Shown piece after piece: positions 1 through 7,395 of a stretch of 21,663 bases of DNA. Under the pieces are notes generated by a model. The model was not told where the DNA came from. It searched no databases and saw only the letters and a list, made by a program, of their open reading frames with translations. The position numbers were made by a program, and so were the translations under genes. The stretch's first letter is position 1, and every line of letters starts with the position of its first letter. The stretch comes from JAHBVH01 sp034437715 (GTDB lineage: Bacteria; Chloroflexota; Anaerolineae; Caldilineales; Caldilineaceae): positions 1-21,663 of the forward strand of contig DAOTTR010000036.1 of assembly GCA_034437715.1 (NCBI GenBank). Reading direction: 5' to 3'.

Positions 1-5
1 GCTAT

Positions 6-73
6 AGCGTGCCGGGGACTGCCCAACTGTAGATCTCTACTGAGAACTTTTCCTGGGCACTCCCCGGCACGCT
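6..73. repeat. 66-bp hairpin repeat, copy 1
   Basis: Inverted repeat with 20-base arms (6-25 and 54-73, 19 of 20 pairing) around a 28-base loop. The arms begin AGCGTGCCGGGGACT. The box GTGCCGGGGAC and its complement recur in two other intergenic hairpins of nearly the same length (9173-9238 and 11970-12035). The inner stem bases differ between copies but still pair. No transposase is seen nearby. A REP-like or MITE-like dispersed hairpin is the simplest reading. Confidence 0.8.
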
Positions 74-118
74 GATCATTGCTACATCAAACTCCGGTTT
101 TCATGCTGATTTGAGTAT

Positions 119-173
119 AACAAAGCAATTTGGCCGCCCACGAAAATTTCGTGGGCGGCCAAATTGCTTTGTT
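119..173. repeat. 27-bp-arm near-perfect palindrome
   Basis: Two perfectly complementary 27-base arms (119-145 and 147-173) flank a single central base. The core is GGCCGCCCACGAAA and its complement, with A/T-rich outer parts. On the plus strand it is followed by TTTATAAA. It could act as a bidirectional intrinsic terminator or as a cruciform-forming site. It precedes the DUF4242 gene, so it would end transcription entering from the left. Confidence 0.8.
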
Positions 174-338
174 TTATAAACGTATTTTAAGCGCGGCGCG
201 TAACAGCACATGCTATGCTAGCAGCAATGATTGCCCACCTATCCCGACGAGCGCCCGAAAGGTACACTTTTTACAGAAGTAGTGGGTTACTCTGTGCTGC
301 TCGTGAGTATACACGAGAAAAGCATGTGAGGAACACCC

Positions 339-611
339 ATGACTCTCTATATCACCGAGCGCCATCTACCCGGCGTTACGGTTCATCAATTCAAAACCAC
401 CCAACAGGCGGCGCTCGCCAGCAGTGAACGCTATACGGCAGCGGGCAAGGTCGTCCGTTATCTGCGTAGTATCTGCATTCCCGGCGATGGACAGATCCTT
501 TGTTTGTTCGAAGCCAACGACCCAACCCATGTGCGCGATGTCAACGAGGCGGCGGGGTTGCCCTTTACACGCATTGTCGAAGCACTGGAACTGATCCCCA
601 AGCAGGCGTAA
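339..611 (+). CDS. DUF4242 family small protein (SCO4226-like)
   Basis: A 90-residue soluble protein with no signal peptide or membrane segment. The order is an early strand with Leu-Pro-Gly-Val, a helix (about 20-35), the stretch Val-Arg-Tyr-Leu-Arg-Ser (about 39-44), a Gly-Asp-Gly turn (49-51), then Cys-Leu-Phe-Glu-Ala and a C-terminal helix entering with Ala-Gly-Leu-Pro-Phe. This matches my recollection of the DUF4242 ferredoxin-like fold, some members of which (Streptomyces SCO4226) bind nickel. The ATG is preceded by GAGGAAC at 328-334 with proper spacing. It stands alone with no operon partner. Its biological role is unknown, and metal binding would be an inference from the family. Confidence 0.7.
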   Translation: MTLYITERHLPGVTVHQFKTTQQAALASSERYTAAGKVVRYLRSICIPGDGQILCLFEANDPTHVRDVNEAAGLPFTRIVEALELIPKQA

Positions 612-728
612 AAGCAACGCAACAATGGTTCGGACGCGCCATCTCTTTCTTCGGACAGCAACCGGACGCGCCCACGCTAGACTGAAGACAGGTGTTCAAG
701 CAGCCCTTGTTACACGCTTACACAAAAT

Positions 729-743
729 TGATAATCGTAATCA
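729..743. promoter_or_regulatory. possible Fur-family operator
   Basis: TGATAATCGTAATCA resembles the 7-1-7 palindrome of Fur-type regulators (TGATAAT-N-ATTATCA), with two mismatches in the right half. It lies 20 bases before the ATG at 763. No iron or zinc uptake gene is adjacent, so the call rests on the motif alone. Confidence 0.25.
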
Positions 744-762
744 TCAGGTATAGGAATCAACA

Positions 763-1764
763 ATGGATACCATAAATAAATTCGTTCAAGAGAGGCAATC
801 TATGATCAGTTGGCAACGTTTTACATGGAGTATCACTTTATCGCTGTTTGCATTTCTGTGCATGACAAGTAGCGCTTTTGCACAAACCCCGATTACTGAT
901 GACAACGGGGTCAATGGCTTTGAACTTTACCAAAATGGCCTTTATTGGTGGAGCGCCGCGGGCGTTTGTGGTACCGAGTTTCCCCATGATGCCACCATTC
1001 GTCTGCGCAATACACTGGGCACCAGCACCAAAAATTTGGTAAAGGATTGTACAGCCTTACGGCGCGCCGCCGACAACGCTGTGCGCGATGATACCTATGC
1101 CTACTTCTTTCAAGCTGGCCAATTGAGCCGCAAGGCGCTCAATGCCACCGAGCAGGACGCGGCACAAGCCCTGATCCTGGCCCCTGTGCTAGCGGGCAAC
1201 CAAAGCGGCTCCAATTTGGTGGTGGCCGAAGGGAACCTCTATTGGGCGGTCTTCAACGCGCAAAACAACAATTCGACCCTCTTGCGCATGCCAGCGGATG
1301 GCAGCCAAGCGCCCACCACAGTTACCACTGCTGTGCGCCAGATCAACCAGTTGGCCTGGCAGCGCTATACCGATGCCAACAGCCAGCCACAGCAAGCGTT
1401 GGTCTGGATCACAGACGATGCGCGCCTCTTCCGCTACCGCATTGGTAGCCTGGGCGTACCCCAAGAGTTGGCGTCAACCGTGGCCGACTTTGCCCTCCAC
1501 ACGCGCCTAGCGCTCGGTGGTTCCACCACGTCTATCTATGCCGCCGTGGGTGCAACAAATGTCGACGCGAATACGGCACCAGGCAAAGTGCTCCAGATCA
1601 ATATTGACACTCTATTATGTACGGAGACTTTATGGGAAACAGTTTCGCCAACGTCATCAGCGAGCTTGGCTTTCAATTACCGCTGTTGGTGGTTTATATC
1701 GCAGGCATCTACATGGCCATCAGCTGGCGTGCCGAGGCACCGACGATGGCCAATCGCACCTTGA
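763..1764 (+). pseudogene. secreted beta-propeller-like protein, 3' end lost
   Basis: Starts with a signal peptide: a hydrophobic stretch ITLSLFAFLCMTSSAFA with probable cleavage after Ala-Phe-Ala. Two starts are credible: ATG 763 (AGGAA six bases upstream) and ATG 802 (AGAGG six bases upstream, giving the more usual signal-peptide length). The mature part has repeated Asn-Leu-Tyr-Trp and Leu-Leu-Arg-Met-Pro-Ala-Asp-Gly segments typical of beta-propeller blades. I do not recognise the family. Up to about base 1610 (Val-Leu-Gln-Ile-Asn-Ile-Asp-Thr) the reading is protein-like. After that the same frame only reads the out-of-frame sequence of the next gene (end ...HRRWPIAP), giving a 133-base overlap with it. 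The true C-terminus therefore seems to be missing, lost by deletion or misassembly at about 1605-1620. Confidence 0.6.
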
Positions 1765-2192
1765 TCGCGCTGATCATTCTGTTGCTGGATGCCGTTATAC
1801 TTAGCTACCTCAATCGCTGGTTTGCCAACAACCTGATCACACAGAGTGCCGATTATCGATCAGTAAACCTCACCTTGTCGCTGATTGGGCTGGGGCGCAA
1901 CTTGATCCACGCCCTGGCATTTGCCATTTTGCTGAACGGCATCTTCCTGGGTGCCAGCCAAGCGGTGATGAATGCAGCTTGGCTACGCTATATAGCCAGC
2001 GGCATTGTGGGGCTGTTGCTTGGGGCATGTGTGGCATTGGCGCTGGCCACAGTCATTGTGGAATTCTTCCAGATCAGTAGTTTTGAAGGGGAATCCGGTT
2101 ACTTTGTTGCCTTTTTGCTTGTGCCACTTTTTGCCCTGGTCGGGACGCTTGTGGGGCTCCTGATCGTCTACATGTTCCGCCGTTCAGCGTAG
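1632..2192 (+). CDS. hypothetical multi-pass membrane protein
   Basis: A 186-residue protein with about five hydrophobic segments (roughly residues 13-33, 46-62, 82-108, 122-150 and 160-182) and a basic C-terminus (Phe-Arg-Arg-Ser-Ala). The start at ATG 1632 is chosen because GGAG lies six bases upstream; an earlier in-frame ATG at 1617 has no ribosome site. I do not recognise the family and see no catalytic motif. It overlaps the tail of the broken secreted-protein frame. The ribosome site sits just after the apparent break, so the gene itself looks intact. It converges on the GH3-family gene. Confidence 0.65.
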   Translation: MGNSFANVISELGFQLPLLVVYIAGIYMAISWRAEAPTMANRTLIALIILLLDAVILSYLNRWFANNLITQSADYRSVNLTLSLIGLGRNLIHALAFAILLNGIFLGASQAVMNAAWLRYIASGIVGLLLGACVALALATVIVEFFQISSFEGESGYFVAFLLVPLFALVGTLVGLLIVYMFRRSA

Positions 2193-2240
2193 GGATATGG
2201 ACACTAGTACACGACGGCGTAAATAGACCAATAGTAGTCC

Positions 2241-2326
2241 AGTGAGACAGTGAGACAGTGAGACAGTAGGACAGTAGGACAGTAGGACAGTAGACAGCCA
2301 CTGACTCACTGTCCTACTGTCTCACT
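2241..2326. repeat. 8-bp tandem repeats with inverted copy
   Basis: Three copies of AGTGAGAC (2241-2264) are followed by three of AGTAGGAC (2265-2288) and a shortened AGTAGAC. After 12 bases an inverted copy follows: 2308-2326 is the exact complement of 2257-2275 (19 bp). The whole can fold as a long hairpin in several registers. It is not CRISPR: there are no spacers and the unit is too short. Confidence 0.85.
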
Positions 2327-2377
2327 TAGGCGCTTTCAAAGAAATAAGTATCCAGCGCTTGCCAAACAAAATCAAGC

Positions 2378-2404
2378 GTAGGGGCGGCTGCAAGCCGCCC
2401 CTAC
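2378..2404. repeat. GTAGGGGCGGCT hairpin
   Basis: A perfect 12-bp stem (2378-2389 with 2393-2404) with a three-base loop GCA, very G+C rich. It lies between convergent genes and may help end transcription, though no T-run follows. Similar short GGGGCGG hairpins are common as dispersed repeats in bacterial genomes. Confidence 0.6.
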
Positions 2405-2426
2405 TGCATACTTTATTCTTTGCAAT

Positions 2427-2529
2427 GGCCTAAGGGTCTGTCCAAAAATAACATAGATGATTTTGGACAGATTTACTCGGGTAACATCACGTAAATTAGC
2501 TACTTTATTTCTGGACATACCCTAAGGCC
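2427..2529. mobile_element. 103-bp MITE with 25-bp terminal inverted repeats
   Basis: The ends 2427-2451 and 2505-2529 are inverted copies matching at 22 of 25 positions, starting GGCCTAAGGGTCTGTCC and GGCCTTAGGGTATGTCC. The interior is short, A/T rich and has no ORF. CTGTCCAAAA (2438-2447) is also repeated inverted at 2461-2470. The size, termini and absence of coding capacity fit a non-autonomous insertion sequence derivative. The parent IS family is not identifiable here. Confidence 0.7.
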
Positions 2530-2559
2530 GCTCTGTACTAGTGTGGTTGGCAAGGTAGC

Positions 2560-5500
2560 CTACTCGGCGCGCAATTGCAACCAGAGCAGGGGCAGCAACA
2601 TGCCAATAAAGACAACGACCGCCGTCCCCCAGAAACGCAGCGTAGTCTGGAGAAACTCAATCCCAGGTAATAGGCCCAAGCCATAGAGAATATAGGCGGC
2701 CAGACCACAAATGGTTGCCCAGAGCATATTGTGCATTAACATACTGCGCGGCAGGATGCGGCTTTGCAAGATAATCAAGAGGCTGAGTGTCACCAAAATT
2801 GTCAGAAAGGCGATGACCAAGGTACCGATATTGACCCCGCGCGGCTGGTCAGTTAAGGGAATCAGGGGGGTGCCATTGCCACCCGTGGGCGTGATGGGTG
2901 AGCCAGGCGTAATGGGTGAGGTCATCGTGATCGCCCCGCCGTTCGTCGCCGCTACGGTTGTGATGAGGGCAGTAGCCGCTGGCACAGACGCGGCGATTGG
3001 GTTTTGTACTTGCAGCGCGGCGGGTTCAACTGTTTTTGCACCCCCGACATTGGCCGAGATCAACAAACGGCCAGGCTGTTCAATCGTAAAGTTGCGGGTG
3101 GTAGCGCTGCCATTGCGCGTAAAGGCGACATTGACAGGGATGGTGATATCGCGCCCTTCATAGGCCAAAGAAAATTCTACCTCTAGGCCATCAGGCACCC
3201 TGTGTCCATTGCGATCAAGGATCTGGTTGATCTCTAAATGCACTGGATCACCCACTTGGATTACAGGGTCGGGTGTGTTCGCACTATCCTGTACGGGCAG
3301 CGGCGTCTCACCCACATAGATAGTCAATTGCAGTGGATTGAGTGGATCGGGTTGCAACTGTTCGGCGAGATTATTAAAGCGGGTGCCGGGCACACTCACC
3401 GGGGGGACGCCAGGGGGTGTATAGCCGCGGAAGAGCGCACGCGTTGCCCCTTCCAAAAAAGGTTGCGTCTTGCTATAGACACCGAAATACGCGGTCAATT
3501 TACTGATCTCGGTGGCGTCTAGAAAATACGGGGCATTGAGGGCCAGCACAATCACATGTTTGTTGCCCAACTTTTCACTTTGTTGCCGCAGAAAGCGCTT
3601 GACCACATCACTACCGGTCTTGTTGGTTGGATCCACATCCAACATGGCAAAGATGATCCAGTTGGCATCCTCGATCAACCGTTGCAAGCGCTCATTCGCC
3701 GTGAGTAATTCCTCTGGTTGTGCTTCACCATCATCGGAAAGTGCATCGTTTACTGGCAGGGAAACAATGGCGGTGTCTGTTAGCAGTTGGCGATCCAGCG
3801 TGCCCGTCAAAGGAAGCGTTGTCGTCAAACTTTGACTTTCCGTCACTTCTATTGCATCTAGCAAGGTGGCTAGCTCGACAAAACTACGCCCGTAGACACG
3901 ATTGGGGTCAATCTGCCCCGTTCCACCCGGATCAGAGCCATACAAGCGCGTGATGATCTCTTTCAGTTCCTCGGGCCCAAGCGCAGTTTCGGCAATGCAC
4001 CCCTGACATTCGCTAAAAAGCCGGCTGTCGCTAAAGATCAGCAGTTGGTCATCCGCCTGGGGTGGGTTGGCAATCACATCCGAAAGATTTTGCACATCTG
4101 GGTAGAGCAGCGTGATCGCGGCGCGTGTCACCTGGCCAAGCACAGTCGCGGCTTCGGTGCGGTGGGCGTGATCGGCGTCGAAGATTGCAACATCTGACAA
4201 GCGGCGCAATACCCGTGCTGGCGGAGCCAACATCGGCGCGGCTGCGGTTGGGAATGCAGGTGGAAGCGCCAGTTGCCGCCCGGCTTGCAGATCGGTGGAT
4301 TCCTGGTACAGACCAAACTTCAGGCGTAAAATGCGATAGGCCGCGCTATCGACTTGGGCGTGAAAGTCTGGATCACTTTCATAGCGATCGCGGAAAAATT
4401 GGAGAATCTCTTTGAGATATTGTTTTTCGGTATCCCAAGTGCCATCGGGGCTCAAATCAGCCAGATAGAGCAGATCATGGCCGGCGACAAAAGCATCTAG
4501 TGCCACACGTTTATAGGGAAAGGCCTGTAACGTCGCATCATAATAGCGGCGAATGGCTGGAATCCCCAAGCCATTGGTCATCATAATGCCACCGCCAGCA
4601 TACCACTCACCTAAGCCCTCGTTATTGAGAATCATGCGCAAGTCTGGCATCAAACTGATCGGTGTTGTGCGCCCAGGCGTGACACCTTGCAGAGCGCTAA
4701 AACGCATATGGCTGGTCATCAATCCATCCGTGGCGGCAGGATCGCCCATAAACGACAAGAGGGAAGAAGATTGACGCGTTACACTGGAAAAGGGGGGCAA
4801 GGAAAGCCGTCGCAATTCGGTCAGGCTCTTCTGCACAGTGGCGACCTCTTGATCCGGAAAGCGATCAATGCCACCTTGGCCTGGGAAATGGCGCGCAATC
4901 GTAGCTACCCCATTGGCGCTGCCCGCATGGATGCCCGCGATATAGGCGCGCGCCATTTGGCTCACCCAATAGGGATCACCGCCAAACGAATAGAGCCCCA
5001 ACGCGCCCACCGGATCGGTACGCGGCTCATCCACGACATCCAGATTGGGACCCAACAACAAGTTGACGCCCACACTCTGTAACTCTTGGCCCACAATTTT
5101 GCCCACCGCTTGGACCAACGCTGGATCCCAGGTAGCGCCAAGCGCCATTTGGGAAGGCAGTGGCGTAAAATTGCGCCGCAGTGCAGTGGTCGGAAAGCCA
5201 TCCCCCAGTTGTTCCACCCCAATTAAGAGCGGGATCGCCGGCGAAGCGGACGCGGTAGGCAGGGCAACACTGCCACTGAAAGGTAACGATGCGGTGAGCG
5301 GCAAGGTGAGCGCTTGGTTGGGTGTGAGCAAATAACCATAGGTCAACGCCTGTAGCTGGTTCGCCAACTGGGCGACCATGATCGGCGTCTGTTCACCTTT
5401 GGTATTGGCAAAATTATGCTTGGCTGGGCTCAGGACAACACCACCAACCCGTTCTTGATGAATGAAATCGACAATATCACTATCCGCCGTGATTTGGTTG

Positions 5501-5796
5501 CCTTCAAAGGTAATGACAAAGAGTTGCCCCACGCGATCCGCCGGCGACATAGCGTCAAACAAGGCAGTGACATAGGCTTGAATGGCCTGTTGCGCCAGTT
5601 GGGCAGGGTCGGGCTGTACGGTTGGGGTCCCTGAATTTTCTGCCGTTGTGGGGATAACGATAGGGGTTGCCGTTTGGGCTGCAAGCGGAGTGGGCAATAA
5701 CAAATACGCAAAGAGCAGTGCGCATAACACCCCAGAGAAATACGCCTTGCGCTGCAGTTTACAGCGGGATCTGCGACAGTAAGTAAGTCTTTGCAA
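2560..5796 (-). CDS. secreted membrane-anchored GH3-family protein, probably inactive
   Basis: A 1078-residue protein. The start is TTG at 5796, supported by AAGGAG eight bases upstream. A signal peptide spans about residues 16-41 (ends Pro-Leu-Ala-Ala). The GH3 TIM-barrel (about 80-500) resembles NagZ-type beta-N-acetylhexosaminidases: Ile-Gly-Val-Glu-Gln at 192-196, Leu-Gly-Pro-Asn-Leu-Asp-Val (about 247-254) and ARHFPGQGG at 301-309 in place of KHFPGHGD. A GH3 C-terminal alpha/beta domain (about 535-830), an Ig-like domain (about 850-950) and three C-terminal membrane segments (about 985-1075) follow. Where NagZ has Ser-Asp-Asp-Leu with the nucleophile, this protein has Thr-Asn408-Gly-Leu; the Asp-Ser-His acid/base loop is also not recognisable. 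I infer a carbohydrate-binding or structural role on the outer membrane face, not hydrolysis. It is a single gene. Confidence 0.8.
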   Translation of the reverse strand: MQRLTYCRRSRCKLQRKAYFSGVLCALLFAYLLLPTPLAAQTATPIVIPTTAENSGTPTVQPDPAQLAQQAIQAYVTALFDAMSPADRVGQLFVITFEGNQITADSDIVDFIHQERVGGVVLSPAKHNFANTKGEQTPIMVAQLANQLQALTYGYLLTPNQALTLPLTASLPFSGSVALPTASASPAIPLLIGVEQLGDGFPTTALRRNFTPLPSQMALGATWDPALVQAVGKIVGQELQSVGVNLLLGPNLDVVDEPRTDPVGALGLYSFGGDPYWVSQMARAYIAGIHAGSANGVATIARHFPGQGGIDRFPDQEVATVQKSLTELRRLSLPPFSSVTRQSSSLLSFMGDPAATDGLMTSHMRFSALQGVTPGRTTPISLMPDLRMILNNEGLGEWYAGGGIMMTNGLGIPAIRRYYDATLQAFPYKRVALDAFVAGHDLLYLADLSPDGTWDTEKQYLKEILQFFRDRYESDPDFHAQVDSAAYRILRLKFGLYQESTDLQAGRQLALPPAFPTAAAPMLAPPARVLRRLSDVAIFDADHAHRTEAATVLGQVTRAAITLLYPDVQNLSDVIANPPQADDQLLIFSDSRLFSECQGCIAETALGPEELKEIITRLYGSDPGGTGQIDPNRVYGRSFVELATLLDAIEVTESQSLTTTLPLTGTLDRQLLTDTAIVSLPVNDALSDDGEAQPEELLTANERLQRLIEDANWIIFAMLDVDPTNKTGSDVVKRFLRQQSEKLGNKHVIVLALNAPYFLDATEISKLTAYFGVYSKTQPFLEGATRALFRGYTPPGVPPVSVPGTRFNNLAEQLQPDPLNPLQLTIYVGETPLPVQDSANTPDPVIQVGDPVHLEINQILDRNGHRVPDGLEVEFSLAYEGRDITIPVNVAFTRNGSATTRNFTIEQPGRLLISANVGGAKTVEPAALQVQNPIAASVPAATALITTVAATNGGAITMTSPITPGSPITPTGGNGTPLIPLTDQPRGVNIGTLVIAFLTILVTLSLLIILQSRILPRSMLMHNMLWATICGLAAYILYGLGLLPGIEFLQTTLRFWGTAVVVFIGMLLPLLWLQLRAE

Positions 5797-6078
5797 CTAT
5801 CGCGCTCCTTGTAGGCATTGCAGTGGACATTGGGTTAGGAATCGTGTTTTAGGCATGGTGAAGATTAACAATGTTTGGCACTGATTGCACCTTGCACAGC
5901 CCTAGGGCGCGGTGACGCGTACTTGTCAGGCAACAGTGGTTCGCTATCAAAAAAAGTCGGCGGGTATAAGCAAGCGAAGAATGCACCAATTATACTCCGC
6001 AGCAGCACATACGTACATTTTTACGCGTGCAAAAAATGTGCCTTTATGGCGCTGCTCAGTATATGTTATCAGTAGACC

Positions 6079-6178
6079 TTATTCCGATTTAATTTTGTGC
6101 ATGCGTAGGTGCGGTTACAAAACGCACCTACAAGAACAATTGCACCGGGTTTGTTGCCCAAATAACCAATCGGAATAA
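6079..6178. mobile_element. 100-bp palindromic element, MITE-like
   Basis: Perfect 11-bp ends TTATTCCGATT (6079-6089) and its complement (6168-6178) enclose an internal hairpin GTAGGTGCG (6105-6113) with CGCACCTAC (6123-6131). There is no ORF. It ends three bases before the 101-bp MITE, suggesting serial insertion at one spot. Only one copy is visible here, so mobility is inferred. Confidence 0.45.
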
Positions 6179-6181
6179 TCT

Positions 6182-6283
6182 CTAGTACAGTTGGGCGTAG
6201 ATACCACGGCAGTCAATCAGGCACGTTTACTCATGTACATCATGGTCAAAGTAGGATGCCTTATTTACGCCGGGATCTACTAG
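6182..6283. mobile_element. 101-bp CTAG-bounded MITE, copy A
   Basis: Starts CTAGTACAGTTGGGCGTAG and ends with CTACTAG. Its reverse complement matches 18689-18789 nearly base for base (about 90% by eye, with one or two small gaps). The two ends are imperfect inverted repeats sharing GGCGTA(G/A)ATA. There is no coding capacity. The CTAG on both sides looks like a 4-bp target duplication, as seen for IS5-type elements, but a TA duplication with slightly longer ends cannot be excluded. Confidence 0.85.
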
Positions 6284-6416
6284 TATTCATCGTGCGGTAC
6301 TGCGAATGCAATACAGAAAGCACGGCTATGAGTATAACTTTCGACTGAGATTGCGTCAAGCTAGCTTTTACACTTTTGCCCAAATTTTGCCATCTATCCC
6401 CATCAGGGCGGGCCAT

Positions 6417-6445
6417 TTGGCTAAATCGCCAAGACTCAGTATACT
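6417..6445 (+). promoter_or_regulatory. sigma-70-type promoter upstream of lepB
   Basis: TTGGCT (6417-6422), a 17-base spacer, then TATACT (6440-6445). It would give a leader of about 135 bases before the signal peptidase ATG. The leader holds a weak inverted repeat (TTACGTACTT near 6496 against AAGTACGTTA near 6558). Confidence 0.5.
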
Positions 6446-6586
6446 GATAGCAATCCTATGGATGCTTTTTCTACGCTGCGATTATAGGTAATGCGTTACG
6501 TACTTGGTGCATGTGCCACGGCAACGCCGTCGGCGCGCGGGTAGATGCCGATTGGCTAAGTACGTTAGTTCTGTCACGGATTGTTT

Positions 6587-7207
6587 ATGTACGACCCTAA
6601 TGCTCGTGTAAATCGAAATCAACCGACAGCGTATCAAGCGCAGGAAAAGCTGCCAATGATGTTGGAGGAAGTGCCAGTTGAAAAATCAAAAGCGTCTGGC
6701 ACGGTGGGCATGGCGCTGATTCGCGAGACTGTGCAAGTATTATTTCCGGCGCTGATCATGGCGTTGACCATTCATCTTTTCCTGGCTCAAGCCACGATTG
6801 TCTATGGCCGCAGCATGGAGCCGAATCTGTTCGAGCGCCAACGCCTGATCATCGACAAGGTAACCTACAATTTCCGACCGCCTCACCGCAATGATATTGT
6901 GGTGATCAAACGGCCGGAGATGGAAGAATTGCTCGTCAAGCGCATTGTTGGGCTGCCGATGGAAAAGGTGGAGATCAGAGGTGGCTATGTCTACATCAAT
7001 GATGAACGCCTGCCCGAACCGTTTCCCCACGATCAATATCCACAGAACATTCCACCGCACACCCTGGGCCCCGTACAATATTTTGTGATGGGCGACAATC
7101 GTGGCAATAGCAACGATAGCCGTTCCTTTGGGCCAGTTTTTCAAGACGATATTGTGGGGCGCGTCTGGTTTCGCTATTGGCCCTTAAATCAGTTTCACTC
7201 ATTTTGA
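6587..7207 (+). CDS. lepB: signal peptidase I
   Basis: A 206-residue type I signal peptidase that cleaves signal peptides of exported proteins at the membrane. One N-terminal membrane segment (about residues 48-70) follows a cytoplasmic tail. The catalytic serine is in Gly-Arg-Ser76-Met-Glu-Pro and the catalytic lysine is Lys118 in Val-Lys-Arg-Ile-Val-Gly-Leu-Pro. The conserved Gly-Asp-Asn-Arg-Gly-Asn-Ser-Asn-Asp-Ser-Arg box is present near the C-terminus. Length is normal for a short bacterial form with one membrane segment. The ATG at 6587 is preferred over an in-frame TTG at 6581 because CGGA lies just upstream. It is followed 189 bases later by the permease-HAD gene and is probably transcribed from the promoter at 6417-6445. 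Confidence 0.95.
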   Translation: MYDPNARVNRNQPTAYQAQEKLPMMLEEVPVEKSKASGTVGMALIRETVQVLFPALIMALTIHLFLAQATIVYGRSMEPNLFERQRLIIDKVTYNFRPPHRNDIVVIKRPEMEELLVKRIVGLPMEKVEIRGGYVYINDERLPEPFPHDQYPQNIPPHTLGPVQYFVMGDNRGNSNDSRSFGPVFQDDIVGRVWFRYWPLNQFHSF

Positions 7208-7395
7208 CAGACGCGACAGGGCATCATTCATAAAGTCTTTGTGATTTGTTGGCTTACCCTACATTGATCGCACGCTAATAACGCGCAATACACGATCAAC
7301 ATGAATCTTTGCTCTGTTGGCAAACATTAGATTTCTGTCATCAGTTTTCTGCCATTAAAAACGGTACTTGCCAACATTCACGAATCGCGCTCCTT

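Larger units (their letters stand above)
2204..2541. mobile_element. repeat nest bounded by CTAG-type MITE ends
   Basis: This 338-bp non-coding stretch between two convergent genes is flanked by CACTAGTAC (2202-2210) and GTACTAGTG (2535-2543). The left end continues CGGCGTAAATAG, like one end of the 101-bp MITE at 6182 and 18689 (GGCGTAAATAAGG). The right end read inward is CTAGTACAG, like the other end. The interior carries a tandem array, a G+C hairpin and a second MITE. It may be a third, diverged copy of the 101-bp family that was enlarged by other insertions. The ends are short, so this is tentative. Confidence 0.4.
5811..6580. other. 770-bp non-coding region between divergent genes
   Basis: The GH3-family gene leaves to the left and lepB to the right. 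No convincing ORF is present; the short open frames have no ribosome site or protein-like composition. It holds a hairpin around 6017-6041 (ACATTTTT paired with AAAAATGT), two adjacent MITE-like elements (6079-6178 and 6182-6283) and a promoter at 6417-6445. A weak inverted repeat (about 6496-6507 with 6556-6567) lies in the lepB leader. Confidence 0.6.

Noticed and set aside
2241..2295. Short regularly repeated units that could suggest a CRISPR array
   Set aside because: Units are 8 bp in direct contact with no spacers, and no cas gene is present.
5875..6178. Two small overlapping plus-strand open frames in the GH3/lepB spacer
   Set aside because: No ribosome site, no protein-like composition, and they run through the MITE-like palindrome.
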